In this document: positions 8,244 to 18,437 of the stretch, piece after piece | How positions within the stretch are numbered: the first letter of the stretch is position 1 | How the letters are laid out: every line of letters begins with the position of its first letter | Program-made: the position numbers and the translations under genes | DNA from: an uncultured Acetatifactor sp. | GTDB lineage: Bacteria > Bacillota > Clostridia > Lachnospirales > Lachnospiraceae | NCBI GenBank assembly: GCA_934426825.1 | Contig: CAKRYI010000018.1 | Location: 1 to 55,369 of the forward strand | Length of the DNA: 55,369 bases | Direction: 5' to 3' | Notes under the pieces: generated by a model | Databases searched by the model: none | Told to the model about the DNA's origin: nothing | Seen by the model: only the letters and a program-made list of their open reading frames with translations

Positions 8244-10271
8244 TCACTCCTCCATTCTCCGGATTTCCGCAAAAGACTGCTCCGACTCTTTCACAATCCG
8301 GTACTTGGCACCCACGTAGTTATCCAGTTTGGTATACTTCCAGTCCTTCTCCAACATAAAGAGAATCACCTGCTCCGCAATTTCCGGCAAGCACCCTGCC
8401 ACCAACTGGATATTTTCATCTCCCAGCTTGGAAAACGGGCCGTCCAAAACAATGGGCAAGGTATCGCTGAACTTGTCACCCTCTGCTTTTTGCTCCTGAT
8501 TAAACTCCAGTATGGTTACAATAAAAGCAAAATTTCTGGCAACTTTCTCTCCCTCGGATAAATTGGTCTCCTCACGAAATCCATTGTCGGTTCTGTAGTA
8601 CATTCTGATATTATAATTTTTATCCAGTTCAATTTTCTTATCGTGGGCATTAAACATCCGGTAAAAATTGCTCTGCAATCTTTTGTTCAGTTCCAGAAAA
8701 ACCTTGTTCTGCTTGGAGGTAAAGTTCTTATCCAGCGTATCGTAAATTTCCTTCGCCATATCCACTCGAAGGCGCCATTTTTCATTTTCCCGGTTCTGTA
8801 ATGCCAGCGTCTCCATCTGACGCTCTTTATTCTCGATTGTCCTCTGCGCCTGCTGTATTTTGCTGTCCAGACCGGATTTTTCCTGCTCCAACAATCCAAT
8901 TTCAGAGCGATGAAATTTAAGTTGCTCCCGATATTCCTTAAAATTAATATCCTGATCCAGCTGCTTCTCCATTTTTAAAAACCGGTTCTCCGTTTCCTCC
9001 AAATCTATTGCACAACGGCTCACCCGTTCCGCCTCCTGCGCCAGTTGCTCGTAATAATCCCCATTTTTCAAAGTCATCCTTCTGGATTCCTTTTCAAAAT
9101 CTCCCAAAAGGGAACCAATATCCGCCGGCGGAAGGTAACGCCTCTGTTCCATCAGACACCGGTATGCTTCACCGTCCTTCTCAATGCAGTTTCCGCAAAT
9201 GCACTGTCCTCTCTGAATCAGAAAATCTATGGTTGCCTGCTTCATATACGGAATATCCCGGCGCTCCAAGTCTACATTTTCCATCATGCCAAGAACTGTC
9301 CGGACAATGGGTTCTGCGGCAAGCATATATGCTTTATTGCTGTAATCCAGCATGAAAGCCCAATAGGCATCCTTTGCCCGGCCCCGCTTGCTCTGCACCA
9401 TACTTTTCATGGCGGCAAACTCCTTCTGCAAAGCCTCCGTATTCTGATTGTCAATCAAAAAAGCCTCTATCTGTCTGCACTTATTTTGATGGTTGTCGAT
9501 ATTGATTTGAATATTCCGTATTTTCTGTTTCCACTGTTCTATGTTATGTGTTTCCCGTTCAATATCCCGCTGTATATCATCCGCCACTGCTCCGGAACCT
9601 TGAATTTTTTTGCGAAAATGTCCGATAACGGAGTTGGCATTCAAATCCTTTAAATGATACATGGCAGCTTTCATGGCGGAAAGGCCGGTCAGAATATGTA
9701 CGGATTCCTTGATATTCTCCCTTGTGCCGCTGTATTCAAAATCACTCCACTTTTCTCCGTCAAACAAAAAGTAATGGGATAATTTATCCGGAAGCAATTC
9801 GTTTACAATATTTTTTATTGTTTCCTGTCTCCGCACATCATTTTCGTCTGCTCCGACTTCCTCCCAGCCATCTTCCCGCTCCCGTTCCGTCATAAAGAGC
9901 TGAAAATTTTTCTGATATTCTATCAAAGTATCCGTGGGAACCTTTCGGCGGTAACGTACCCAGCGCTGTACCCGGTACCTCTTTTCGTCATCCGCCAGTA
10001 CGATAATGACCTCCACCTTTTCAATGCTGCTCTCCTTCATCTGTTCCAAAACGGTCTGGTTGAGCAACACATACTCATTTTCGCTCTTTCCTTTCGGCAT
10101 CATCAGTCTCCCGTAAAGACACCACCGGAACGCCTGCGCAATCGTAGTTTTGCCGACGGTATTATCCCCCAGCACCACCGTTACATTCTTGTCCTTATCC
10201 GTGCTGAATGTAATTTCATTGACACCTTTATACCGCATGAAATTCTTCATAATCAAAGATTCAAATCGCAT
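8244..10271 (-). CDS. DndD-like SMC/RecN-type ATPase
   Basis: A large ATPase of 675-677 residues. The N-terminal ATP-binding half carries a Walker A motif, GDNTVGKTT, followed by AFRWCLYG. A long coiled-coil middle includes a cysteine motif, QCICGNC, that resembles a zinc hook. The C-terminal half has an ABC signature, NLSEGEKVARNFAF, and Walker B, LPIVLDGPFSKLG. This plan matches DndD and related SMC proteins in DNA phosphorothioation clusters. The start is either the GTG at 10277 or the ATG at 10271; MRFESLIMKNF fits the family better. It lies downstream of sspE and a 47-codon gene in the same direction. Its role in an Ssp cluster is inferred, perhaps as an added restriction or sensing module. 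Confidence 0.88.
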   Translation of the reverse strand: MRFESLIMKNFMRYKGVNEITFSTDKDKNVTVVLGDNTVGKTTIAQAFRWCLYGRLMMPKGKSENEYVLLNQTVLEQMKESSIEKVEVIIVLADDEKRYRVQRWVRYRRKVPTDTLIEYQKNFQLFMTEREREDGWEEVGADENDVRRQETIKNIVNELLPDKLSHYFLFDGEKWSDFEYSGTRENIKESVHILTGLSAMKAAMYHLKDLNANSVIGHFRKKIQGSGAVADDIQRDIERETHNIEQWKQKIRNIQINIDNHQNKCRQIEAFLIDNQNTEALQKEFAAMKSMVQSKRGRAKDAYWAFMLDYSNKAYMLAAEPIVRTVLGMMENVDLERRDIPYMKQATIDFLIQRGQCICGNCIEKDGEAYRCLMEQRRYLPPADIGSLLGDFEKESRRMTLKNGDYYEQLAQEAERVSRCAIDLEETENRFLKMEKQLDQDINFKEYREQLKFHRSEIGLLEQEKSGLDSKIQQAQRTIENKERQMETLALQNRENEKWRLRVDMAKEIYDTLDKNFTSKQNKVFLELNKRLQSNFYRMFNAHDKKIELDKNYNIRMYYRTDNGFREETNLSEGEKVARNFAFIVTILEFNQEQKAEGDKFSDTLPIVLDGPFSKLGDENIQLVAGCLPEIAEQVILFMLEKDWKYTKLDNYVGAKYRIVKESEQSFAEIRRMEE

Positions 10272-10287
10272 ACCCACCCATACCTTT

Positions 10288-10431
10288 CTACTTTGTCATC
10301 CGGGAATAATCACAGATAATTTTTTTGATTTCCGTCACCATCGCTGTATCGGTTTTTCTTCCTGTCCGCAGATTTTTGCGCTCCAGATTCAGAATCTCCA
10401 AAATAATTGCCGTCTTTTGTTTTTCGTCCAT
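10288..10431 (-). CDS. 47-residue small protein between sspE and the DndD-like gene
   Basis: A short reading frame beginning MDEKQKTAIILEI and ending SRMTK. GGGAGG lies nine bases upstream of its ATG. It fills the gap between sspE (15 bp away) and the DndD-like gene (about 16 bp away) and runs in the same direction. It is Lys/Glu-rich with a predicted helix and no cysteine motif or membrane segment. The spacing and ribosome site make it a likely real gene despite its size, perhaps a small accessory subunit. I recognise no family. Confidence 0.65.
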   Translation of the reverse strand: MDEKQKTAIILEILNLERKNLRTGRKTDTAMVTEIKKIICDYSRMTK

Positions 10432-10446
10432 ACCCTGTTTCCTCCC

Positions 10447-12639
10447 TTATTGTACGGTGTCCCACTCCGCCAGCCACATGCGTACTTTACTAGTCAGCCT
10501 ACCTTTTATCCTCTTATGCCGATTTGCCAAAGTCTGCCGAATGTCATCCTCTCTCATTTGTTCTTCCATCGTAGGTAAATCCAGTTCGCTTGTCGCCGCC
10601 TCACCAATATGCTTTATATAAGAACTAAAATCATTGGATGCAATTTTTTGATTTGTCCGTTTTGTAATATAAATCCGGTTCAGCGGAGAATTCACCAGCA
10701 TATTCTTCATATTCTCCCTCTTCAACATTTTCTCCGACATTCCAATACTCTGCGTACTCATCAGCGGAATGATATGATGTTTCTCCAGTTCATACCCTTC
10801 CTCCTCTGTGGGGAATGTACATAATAAAAGGTTTGTCTGTAGTAAATCGTGATACCCAAATGCCAGATAAAACTGACAGAAATACTGTGCAAGTATCTCC
10901 TTGGGCGCAATATTGCTCTCATTGCTTTTCTCAAACAGCAAGAATTCCTTTTGGGAAAAATAGGGAACCATCAGAGCATTTTGAGCCATTTCCCAAATGT
11001 AACCCGCTCCTTTTCCGGTGCGAATGATTTGGGATAACTTATCTAAATCACGGCTTGCCTGCACATTCTGATCCTTGTCGTATCTTCCGGAAAAGAGTGC
11101 GCACCAGTACCATGCCGTCAGCAAATCCCACACCTTCTGCTGCCGGAATGTCTCCGCATCCAAAAACAGATATGCTAAAACCGTGTACATCAACTGGTTG
11201 TTGACCTCCTGTATTTTGCGCACACCGCAGCGGGCTTTCAGGAAAAATGCCGCCCTGTCCAATGCCCTGCAGCACTCCCCGAAATGACCGTTGATTTGTG
11301 CCGATGTCAGGCGCAGGATTTTATCCCTGCTCATCTCTTCCCTGAAATTGCGGGAATTCGTATCCGTTCTCGTCTCGTCATGACAGCGCAGGGACAGAAC
11401 ATTCAGAAAAGCGTCCTGAAATACCTTTGTCAATTCCCCTTTGCTCTCATCCACGCACGTCAAATCACACAAAGCACTGTAGGCGCCTCTTTCCCTGCGC
11501 AGCTTTTCTATATAACTTCTACAGTTTACCCGTACCGTCTCCGGTACAAAGTTTTCCGGATATTCTCCTTCTTTCTGACATTCCAACGTCAATGCGTCCG
11601 AAAAGTTTCGGTTGTCTCTGGCGGCTCTTGCCACCACCAAATCAAACGTGCTTAACTTCACTCCGCCCCGGTTCATATTTTCAAAAATTTCAATCGCCTT
11701 GACCCGGTTGGCATTGGGAACTCCCATCACATGAAGATTCAACTGTTCCAGACAGGATATGAGATAACTTTCCATATCCTGTGCCCAGTTTTCCTGAAGA
11801 ATCCGAATCAGTTTATCAAAGGACTCTTTTTCCAGTTCTTCCAGCATTTTTTCCCTGTCATCCTGCCATACTGTATCTATCCATTCCTCCTGACTTTCCT
11901 TTGTAACATACCTTTCCTCCAGACGCCTTCCCATTTCACTGGAAACAGCTTCCAATATATTTTTAAGCCACCTCTTATTATGTCTTTCCTGTATTGATTC
12001 CGACCTCTGCGCCAGCAAATAAAGCGGAATCAGATAATACCCCTCATAACCGAGACAGAAAGAAAGCAAATCATCCTTTCCCTCCTCCTGATAGGGATTA
12101 AAAGGTGTCTCTTCATTTTTCCGAAAATCCATAATCACAAGATTTTCTACAATATCCTCCGACATATACTGCGGTATTTCATTCTTGGGGCTTTTTAAGG
12201 GAAAACGAAGATGATACAATCCCCAATCAGCTTCTCCTCCCACTTCACTCTTCTTTGGAATTCCAAGAAAAAATCTTCTTTTCAGAGAATCAATATGGGT
12301 TACACCACGCTCATGAATCAGATTGGAAAAAGCATTAACCATCACTGTCACACGCTGCTGCCCATCCAGCAGAAACTGCCTGCTCTCACCTGTTTCTAAC
12401 AGAATCAACCCCTCAGCACTGTTGCTCCCGATTCTTCTTGCTGCATAATCCTTTGCCGGTAAATTTAAAAGAAGAATACTCCCGATAGGCATTTTACACA
12501 GCACGGATGCCACCAGTTTTGCCTGCGTCTCCCTGTCCGTCCAACGGAATTTCCTCTGAAAATCCGGTAGCAGTATTTTTTCCTCTTCTATTTCTCCGAG
12601 CATGATACGAAAATCAATTCTTTCATCTGATGTATTCAT
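10447..12639 (-). CDS. sspE: SspE-like phosphorothioate-sensing DUF262/HNH nuclease
   Basis: A 730-residue protein with an N-terminal DUF262 (GmrS-like) domain containing FLLDGQQRVTVM near residues 88-99, the nucleotide-hydrolysis motif of this family. A long helical middle follows, and the C-terminal DUF1524-type HNH region reads EKHHIIPL near residue 620 with SPLNRIYITKRTNQ after it. SspE is the restriction partner of the SspABCD single-strand phosphorothioate system: it senses modified host DNA, hydrolyses NTP and nicks invading DNA. The ATG at 12639 has GGGAG eight bases upstream. It lies 82 bp downstream of sspA on the same strand. Assignment to SspE rather than another GmrSD-type enzyme rests on both domain order and neighbours. 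Confidence 0.9.
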   Translation of the reverse strand: MNTSDERIDFRIMLGEIEEEKILLPDFQRKFRWTDRETQAKLVASVLCKMPIGSILLLNLPAKDYAARRIGSNSAEGLILLETGESRQFLLDGQQRVTVMVNAFSNLIHERGVTHIDSLKRRFFLGIPKKSEVGGEADWGLYHLRFPLKSPKNEIPQYMSEDIVENLVIMDFRKNEETPFNPYQEEGKDDLLSFCLGYEGYYLIPLYLLAQRSESIQERHNKRWLKNILEAVSSEMGRRLEERYVTKESQEEWIDTVWQDDREKMLEELEKESFDKLIRILQENWAQDMESYLISCLEQLNLHVMGVPNANRVKAIEIFENMNRGGVKLSTFDLVVARAARDNRNFSDALTLECQKEGEYPENFVPETVRVNCRSYIEKLRRERGAYSALCDLTCVDESKGELTKVFQDAFLNVLSLRCHDETRTDTNSRNFREEMSRDKILRLTSAQINGHFGECCRALDRAAFFLKARCGVRKIQEVNNQLMYTVLAYLFLDAETFRQQKVWDLLTAWYWCALFSGRYDKDQNVQASRDLDKLSQIIRTGKGAGYIWEMAQNALMVPYFSQKEFLLFEKSNESNIAPKEILAQYFCQFYLAFGYHDLLQTNLLLCTFPTEEEGYELEKHHIIPLMSTQSIGMSEKMLKRENMKNMLVNSPLNRIYITKRTNQKIASNDFSSYIKHIGEAATSELDLPTMEEQMREDDIRQTLANRHKRIKGRLTSKVRMWLAEWDTVQ

Positions 12640-12721
12640 CCGCAGTCTCCCTTTTATCTGTATTCTCGTATTTCCTTATATCTTTTTCCTCAACCCGTAT
12701 TCTGCACAAACATTGCTTTTC

Positions 12722-13879
12722 TCAATACTCCGCCAGTTCCCTCAGCGCATCCGCTGCTTTCTGCAGGTCATCCTCCGTCGTAAAACGACCCGGACTGATT
12801 CGTACGGTACCCCCATATGTCTCATCCCGCAAATGCTTATGTATCAGCGGCGCACAATGGTAACCTGTCCGCACGGCAATTCCATAGTCCGCATCCAAAA
12901 GGTTTCCCACCTCATCTGCACGATACCCTTCCAGATTCACGGATAATATGCCCGCCTGCCTGTCCTCCTTTGGTGCCCCATAAAGGCGCAGACCCGGAAT
13001 CTGCTGTAATTTCTGCCGCAGCGTCCGAACCATGTGCTGTTCTTTTTCCCAGTTTGTCCGGCGCACTTTCTCTTCCCTGATTCCCATCAGGGCTGTGTAC
13101 AGTCCTGCTATGGCAACGATATTCGGGCTTCCCGGTTCATAGCCGTCCACACCCTCCGGCATATCAAGCATGAGAGAATTGCTCCCCGTCCCGCCATACA
13201 AAAAAGGCTGCAGTCTGCTGTTGCCCTGATGGATATAACCGCCGATGCCAAAGGGGCCTCCGATTGCCTTATGTCCGGCAAACACCAGAAAATCCGCATT
13301 CAGACTTTTCAGATTCACAGGAATACTTCCGAGTGCCTGCGCGCCGTCCAAAATGACAGTTGCGTCATATTGCTTTGCACAGGCAGCCACGATCTCCACC
13401 GGAAGCGCATAGCCTGTAACATTACTCACCATGTTGACAATCACATATTGTGGCGGTGTCTGGGCAAACATGAATTTTGTCTTATCCACATCTATCTCCA
13501 ACGTATCCTCTTTTAACGGCAGCTCCTGAATGGAAAAGAAAAACTTTTTCTGATACCCCCGTAGCGTTCTCATCACCGCATTATGCTCATAGGGTGATAC
13601 ATAAACCGTTTCCTCCCCGGTCCAGTGAAGCCCCCCGATAATGGCATTAAATGCAATCGTAGCAGAGGCGGTAAACACCACCTCTGCTGCGATTTTTTCT
13701 GCACCTGCCACCGCAAGCAGTGCTTCCCTTGTATTCTGAATCATTTCCGCTGCCTTCCGCGCCAACGCATAGGAACCCCGTCCGGCGTTGACCGCCAGAT
13801 GTCTGTTGGTATCGTCCATTGCCCGGTATACCTCTTCCGATTTTGGAAAAGTAGTTGCCGCATTGTCCAGATAAATCAT
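12722..13879 (-). CDS. sspA: Cysteine desulfurase SspA (DndA/SufS-like)
   Basis: A 385-residue PLP-dependent cysteine desulfurase starting MIYLDNAATTFPKS. The PLP-binding lysine lies in FAGHKAIGGPFG (near 204) and the persulfide cysteine in RTGYHCAPL (near 342), the group II (SufS-like) pattern. It mobilises sulfur from cysteine for DNA phosphorothioation. The start overlaps the stop of sspC by four bases (ATGA), which indicates translational coupling. Genes of this class also serve iron-sulfur cluster assembly, but the operon places this copy with the Ssp system. Confidence 0.93.
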   Translation of the reverse strand: MIYLDNAATTFPKSEEVYRAMDDTNRHLAVNAGRGSYALARKAAEMIQNTREALLAVAGAEKIAAEVVFTASATIAFNAIIGGLHWTGEETVYVSPYEHNAVMRTLRGYQKKFFFSIQELPLKEDTLEIDVDKTKFMFAQTPPQYVIVNMVSNVTGYALPVEIVAACAKQYDATVILDGAQALGSIPVNLKSLNADFLVFAGHKAIGGPFGIGGYIHQGNSRLQPFLYGGTGSNSLMLDMPEGVDGYEPGSPNIVAIAGLYTALMGIREEKVRRTNWEKEQHMVRTLRQKLQQIPGLRLYGAPKEDRQAGILSVNLEGYRADEVGNLLDADYGIAVRTGYHCAPLIHKHLRDETYGGTVRISPGRFTTEDDLQKAADALRELAEY

Positions 13880-16800
13880 TTCAAGACCTCCTCTAAGGTT
13901 TCCACTAAAACGGCCACTTTCTGACTGGTATCCATGCTGTCCCCAAATTCTTCGATTGCCTCCCGGATGGCATTTTTGAGGAACACTCCCACACCATCCT
14001 CTTCCTGTCGAAAGCTCCGCTCCACCAGTTTTCCCTGTGCATCCGTGAAAATAACCTTTTTCTGTCCTTCTGTTTCTGCATTGTCAGGGGCGCTTCGTTC
14101 CAGTTCCTCCTTGACATTCTTCATATCCTCCAGAAAGTTCTGCGCCGTTTCGGGCAGCCAGTCCTCCATATAAAGTCCCGTTATTTCACGTCCCAATATT
14201 GCAATGGCTTCCTCACCGGACAAACCCGCCATACGGTTCAGCGCCGTTTGAAATGCGGTAGTCTTAGCGGTAAAAATATTCTTTTTTATGTTTTCACCCA
14301 GTTTTTGATACCACTGCGTAAGACATGCCCCGATATTTTCATCCGGTGCTGCTCCCCACAATGCAAGACACTTCGCTGCGGTCTGCTTTTTTATGCGAAA
14401 CAACCTCATTTTCCAAACATTGCAAATCAGCTCCACCGCTTTGGCACATGCCTCGTCAGCCTCCGTTTTTCCAAAGAACGACGGGATTTTTTCAAATAAA
14501 AGTTCTCTTCCGTTTATCTCCACTCTGCGCAACAGCGAAATCAGTTTTTCGGATGCTTCGTGCAGTTTTTTGGCATCCGCCATGTTTCGCACAACTTCTG
14601 CGTCCTCACTCCGCATGGTTTCAAACTGTTCCTGCCACTCATCCGCATCATAGACTTTCCAGTTGGAAACCGCCTTGGGAAGTGACCGGTACTTTTGCTG
14701 CAATGACTCCACGATACGCTGCATTCTCTGCTGTTTTCCGCTTCCTTCCCTGTCAATGCGAAGATAGGTTTCCAGACTGTCCAGATATTTTTCCTTTTCT
14801 CCTTCCACCTGTTCCAGATAAAGAAAATATTGTCCGGGTCTGTCGTTGATATTATTGAAAATTTCCGTACTGGCAGGGACTTCCTTGGACTCTAAATAAA
14901 AAACGGGAGTTCCCGCCGTCTGCATATATTCCATAGCCAGAAAAATGGGTAACACACCTTTTCTTGCGCCGTACCCCTTTCCCTCCAGCTTCCGGTACAG
15001 CACAGCAAAGCACTGCCGTCTCTCGGCACTGCTTTGAATAAAATGACGTATTTCCTGTAAAATGCGCTCTGTTCCGATATCCTTTGGGAACTGCTTTCCT
15101 ATCACTCCGGTGCGGAGTAACGCCGTCCGGTAAATCATTGCCTCCGGACCGGTTCCCCGCTCATAAGCCGCCATGCTCTCCTGCGATAAAATACCGTCTA
15201 CCACATGATTTCTCGCCCGCAGATACTGTCCGGTCACACTCTGAATATTTAAAAGTTCGTGATTGACCTTGGGCGAAAACGCATAGTATTCCCCGCAAAT
15301 TTCACTTAAAAAAGCATTGAACGCTTTCTCATTAGCAAACTGTCTGATTTCTCCCTGCCAGATTACCTGACAGTCTCCGCTTCCGGGTAGGAAATTCTGC
15401 TCCAGAAAGGCATTGATTTCAAATACAATATCCTCCAGATATAATTTCAGTTCCTGTTCCACCGCCCGGTTTTCTTCCAGAAATTCTTTATCCGCCAACA
15501 TCTGTCTCAGTGCAAGCACTTTCCTGATATTTTGCTGCTGGGAAAATCTTCTTTTGGAGAATAATATAATTACCCGGCTGTCCTGCCATTTTTTGCTTTT
15601 CGCCTGTATCTTCTCTATCGCTTTCTCATCCGCTCCCTGTTCATCCACAAGGGCAAGCAGTTTTCCGTCGGCAAACTGCTCTTCAAATAAATATCCCGGC
15701 TCCGCCATCTGCCAAAACACGTCCATTGACAGAAATACATATTGAAAATAGCGGGTAATGGTATAGTTCTGGTTATAACTTTTGGGCAGCAGATATTCTA
15801 ATTCTGACACGTCAGCCAGTTTTGACGCTACATCCAGTCTCTCCGGCTGTTTTTTTATCAGCTCCGACAGTTCTTTGTCCAGATTAATTCCGATATTGTT
15901 TTTAAATGCATAACAGCCAAGGCGGCTCCTCCAGATAAGCAGTTCCTTCTCTGTCAGTTTCTGCACAACCTGTTTTGTTTCTTCTTTTGATATGCCTGCT
16001 GCCAGCGCAATCATTCCCTCCTGTATGGGAAATTCCTGTCTGTTGCCCGCAATCTGCATAATGGCAATGGTCTTAACCAGTTTCTTTTCCACCGGTGTCA
16101 AATCCTGTCCCAGCGCGTATTCCGCTTTCAGCCACTCCTGATGGATTTCCGGAGCGTCCATGCTTTCCCGAAACAGGGGTGCAAAATAATCATACAACGC
16201 AGACGCTCCCAGATACCATGCCTTGTCCTGACCCGTCCGCTGAATCATTTCGTATACACTGTTATGTTCGTCGTTTGCCAGAAAGGTGAATAACGTTCTC
16301 TCGTTCTGCGCCACTTTTTCACACAAAGACAGCAAAAGTACCGCTGTAAGCGGAGTCAGCGGGAAACAGCCTTTTGCCACAATTTCCTCATATTCCTTTT
16401 CCGAAAACTGGATGCCAAAAACAGGCAGCTCATAGGATTTTTTCAAAATTTCCCTGCCCTCTGCCTCTGCAAATTGCGGATATTCTTTTTCAAATTCGGG
16501 AGTTTTGCCAAGTACATTTCGCACCAGGTCAAACTGATTGCGCACGGAATCCACAAACAGATATTCCTGCAGGCGTCCCTCCACTCCCCGGAACTGATTC
16601 TGCAACTCCTTGGAAAACCGTCCGTTATATTCCCGCATGCTCTTATGCGTCACCAGTGTAAGGGCAAATTCCTCCTCCCCGGACGCATTTGCCAGTTCGC
16701 ACATATCCTGTAGCACTTTCATGTCTGCGGCAAATTTGTCACCGGAATGTCCCTCCAGATATTTGCTGAACTCGTCAAATACCAGATAAATTCCACAATA

Positions 16801-17538
16801 TCCGTATTGTTCCCGCAAAGCGCGGTTCACCTCACGGTAAAGCATTACCGCCTCCATATGAATCATGGGACTGAATACCGAGCCTGCCGTCAGGGCAGGA
16901 TAGATTTGGGTGAACACCTGTAGTGCCGCCTCATCATACTGTCTTAAACGCTTTGTCAATGCCTCCGCCGAATCGGCTTCTTTTTCATACTCCGGCATTT
17001 TTTGTAAAAACTGCCACAGTCTGTCGTAGGTATCCGGAAAGTCCTGTTTCCACCGCAAAATAATGCGCTCCGCTTCCGAAAAGAAACTGTTCGGCATTAA
17101 GGACGGAATCCCTTTTCTGTCCAGCGCCTCTTTCAGTGCCAAAAGCAGTGAAGTATTCAGACTGCCGCCATTATCGGATACCAGCACGGTAAGGTAAATT
17201 CCCTTTTTCATGACACGCCTTGCCGCCACCTCACAATCCGGGTTGACCTTTCCGATTTTCATCAGTACCTCTTCCTGTTCCTTGGGAAACTGCTGCTCCA
17301 GCAATGCAAGCAGCACCAGCAAAAGGTGGGATTTACCTTTTCCGTAAGGTCCGATGACAACAGACGCATTTTTTCCCCTCTGCTCTGCCACATTTTCCAA
17401 TAACTGCTGCATCAGTGCGGTAGAAGAGGTGGTGGGAATGTATCCCTTAAATTTAAAATTGTCCTCTCTGTCCAGACGCAGATTCACCGCAGTCTGAAAA
17501 TTTCTGTCTATGGAAATCAGTTTCTTCAATGACTGCAT
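13876..17538 (-). CDS. sspC: SspC-like large P-loop ATPase (BrxC-like)
   Basis: A very large ATPase, about 1220 residues. The Walker A motif VIGPYGKGKSHLLL lies about 65 residues in and a Walker B-like GIYLVFDEFSKYLEG follows. The rest is helical with no nuclease motif that I can see. This fits SspC, the ATPase of SspABCD, and the related BREX ATPase BrxC. Neighbouring sspB, sspA and sspD favour SspC. The frame is open from a TTG at 17559, but the ATG at 17538, just after the stop of sspB, is the more natural start; GGAGG is 14 bases upstream, rather far, so the start is uncertain. The 3' end overlaps sspA by four bases. Confidence 0.88.
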   Translation of the reverse strand: MQSLKKLISIDRNFQTAVNLRLDREDNFKFKGYIPTTSSTALMQQLLENVAEQRGKNASVVIGPYGKGKSHLLLVLLALLEQQFPKEQEEVLMKIGKVNPDCEVAARRVMKKGIYLTVLVSDNGGSLNTSLLLALKEALDRKGIPSLMPNSFFSEAERIILRWKQDFPDTYDRLWQFLQKMPEYEKEADSAEALTKRLRQYDEAALQVFTQIYPALTAGSVFSPMIHMEAVMLYREVNRALREQYGYCGIYLVFDEFSKYLEGHSGDKFAADMKVLQDMCELANASGEEEFALTLVTHKSMREYNGRFSKELQNQFRGVEGRLQEYLFVDSVRNQFDLVRNVLGKTPEFEKEYPQFAEAEGREILKKSYELPVFGIQFSEKEYEEIVAKGCFPLTPLTAVLLLSLCEKVAQNERTLFTFLANDEHNSVYEMIQRTGQDKAWYLGASALYDYFAPLFRESMDAPEIHQEWLKAEYALGQDLTPVEKKLVKTIAIMQIAGNRQEFPIQEGMIALAAGISKEETKQVVQKLTEKELLIWRSRLGCYAFKNNIGINLDKELSELIKKQPERLDVASKLADVSELEYLLPKSYNQNYTITRYFQYVFLSMDVFWQMAEPGYLFEEQFADGKLLALVDEQGADEKAIEKIQAKSKKWQDSRVIILFSKRRFSQQQNIRKVLALRQMLADKEFLEENRAVEQELKLYLEDIVFEINAFLEQNFLPGSGDCQVIWQGEIRQFANEKAFNAFLSEICGEYYAFSPKVNHELLNIQSVTGQYLRARNHVVDGILSQESMAAYERGTGPEAMIYRTALLRTGVIGKQFPKDIGTERILQEIRHFIQSSAERRQCFAVLYRKLEGKGYGARKGVLPIFLAMEYMQTAGTPVFYLESKEVPASTEIFNNINDRPGQYFLYLEQVEGEKEKYLDSLETYLRIDREGSGKQQRMQRIVESLQQKYRSLPKAVSNWKVYDADEWQEQFETMRSEDAEVVRNMADAKKLHEASEKLISLLRRVEINGRELLFEKIPSFFGKTEADEACAKAVELICNVWKMRLFRIKKQTAAKCLALWGAAPDENIGACLTQWYQKLGENIKKNIFTAKTTAFQTALNRMAGLSGEEAIAILGREITGLYMEDWLPETAQNFLEDMKNVKEELERSAPDNAETEGQKKVIFTDAQGKLVERSFRQEEDGVGVFLKNAIREAIEEFGDSMDTSQKVAVLVETLEEVLK

Positions 17539-17545
17539 AAACCTA

Positions 17546-18424
17546 CTATTTTCCTCCAAAGTAATTTTCTAAAATTTCATCTGTTGTAACAATTCTCTTC
17601 TGGTAAACCATGTCCAGTCCCGCCGTTCGGTTCAGCCACAGATACCCCTTTTGCTCCAGTTCCTCCAAATACTGCATGAGAAAAGAGCGACGAAGCTGCA
17701 AAATCCGCCCCGGCGAATTTTCCGCCCGCAGTAATTTTTCCACGGAAATACAATAAAACTCTTTCTCCGGCTCCAAAATATACTGCATCACATAGAGAAC
17801 CACCAGCGCATCCATCTTTTTCAAATCCGGCTGCTCCCTCCGATATACACCGTCCTGCTCCCGGAGCAGTCCCAGACGGTAAAAAGGACTGTATCTCTTT
17901 TCCTCCGGGTTTACCTCATGAGCGGCTCCGCCGCTGTACATATGTAAAATAGCGTCACAGTCGTCCGACAGCGAGCGTTCCGTAATTTCGTTAAGTCCCA
18001 GCCGTGCCATCAGACGCTCTCGCATTTCCTGCACCATTTCTTTGCGGCTAAACGTCTCCTGCTCATATTCGTTAAAAAACAGATACCATGATGTTGCCTG
18101 TTCAAAATTTCGCACGATATTGGCGTGCAACAGCCATAGAGAAAATTCATCCTCAAAATACGCATCCTCTTCGAGCAGACATTCTCCCAGTCCAGTCAGT
18201 GCCACCTCTCCCTTTGTCTTTTCTTCCGTAAGTCCGCTACATTTCAGCCAATAGCGGATGGATTTCGCCATATTGGTGCCGACGCCCAGTTCATCCGCCC
18301 CAAAATTTTCCGAAAACAAATCCGGTTTCCGATGGACAGCCATAATGCCCTTGGTCAGCCAGCCCTCCCGCAGTGTAAAACTTTCATGCCCTTTCAGGCG
18401 ATACTTTATTTTTGCATCTGTCAT
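17546..18424 (-). CDS. sspB: SspB-like DUF4007 DNA nickase
   Basis: A 292-residue protein beginning MTDAKIKYRLKGHESFTLRE, typical of DUF4007. Other conserved stretches are EGWLTKGI, ELGVGTNMAKSIRYWL (helix-turn-helix-like) and NFEQATSWYLFFNEY. SspB is the nickase that prepares DNA for sulfur insertion in SspABCD. The ATG at 18424 has AGGAGA about seven bases upstream and lies 13 bp after the sspD stop. The frame is open further upstream to 18616, but that part is a shadow of sspD. The 3' end runs into the start of sspC. Confidence 0.9.
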   Translation of the reverse strand: MTDAKIKYRLKGHESFTLREGWLTKGIMAVHRKPDLFSENFGADELGVGTNMAKSIRYWLKCSGLTEEKTKGEVALTGLGECLLEEDAYFEDEFSLWLLHANIVRNFEQATSWYLFFNEYEQETFSRKEMVQEMRERLMARLGLNEITERSLSDDCDAILHMYSGGAAHEVNPEEKRYSPFYRLGLLREQDGVYRREQPDLKKMDALVVLYVMQYILEPEKEFYCISVEKLLRAENSPGRILQLRRSFLMQYLEELEQKGYLWLNRTAGLDMVYQKRIVTTDEILENYFGGK

Positions 18425-18437
18425 GCTGATTCTCCTG

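Noticed and set aside
8244..12639. A Wadjet or Zorya-type interpretation of the SMC-like and DUF262 genes
   Set aside because: No JetA/B/D or ZorAB partner is present, while cysteine desulfurase, DUF4007 and PAPS reductase genes clearly indicate an Ssp-type system.
13876..17538. A BREX system based on the BrxC-like ATPase
   Set aside because: No PglX methyltransferase, PglZ or BrxL gene is nearby; the neighbours are ssp genes.
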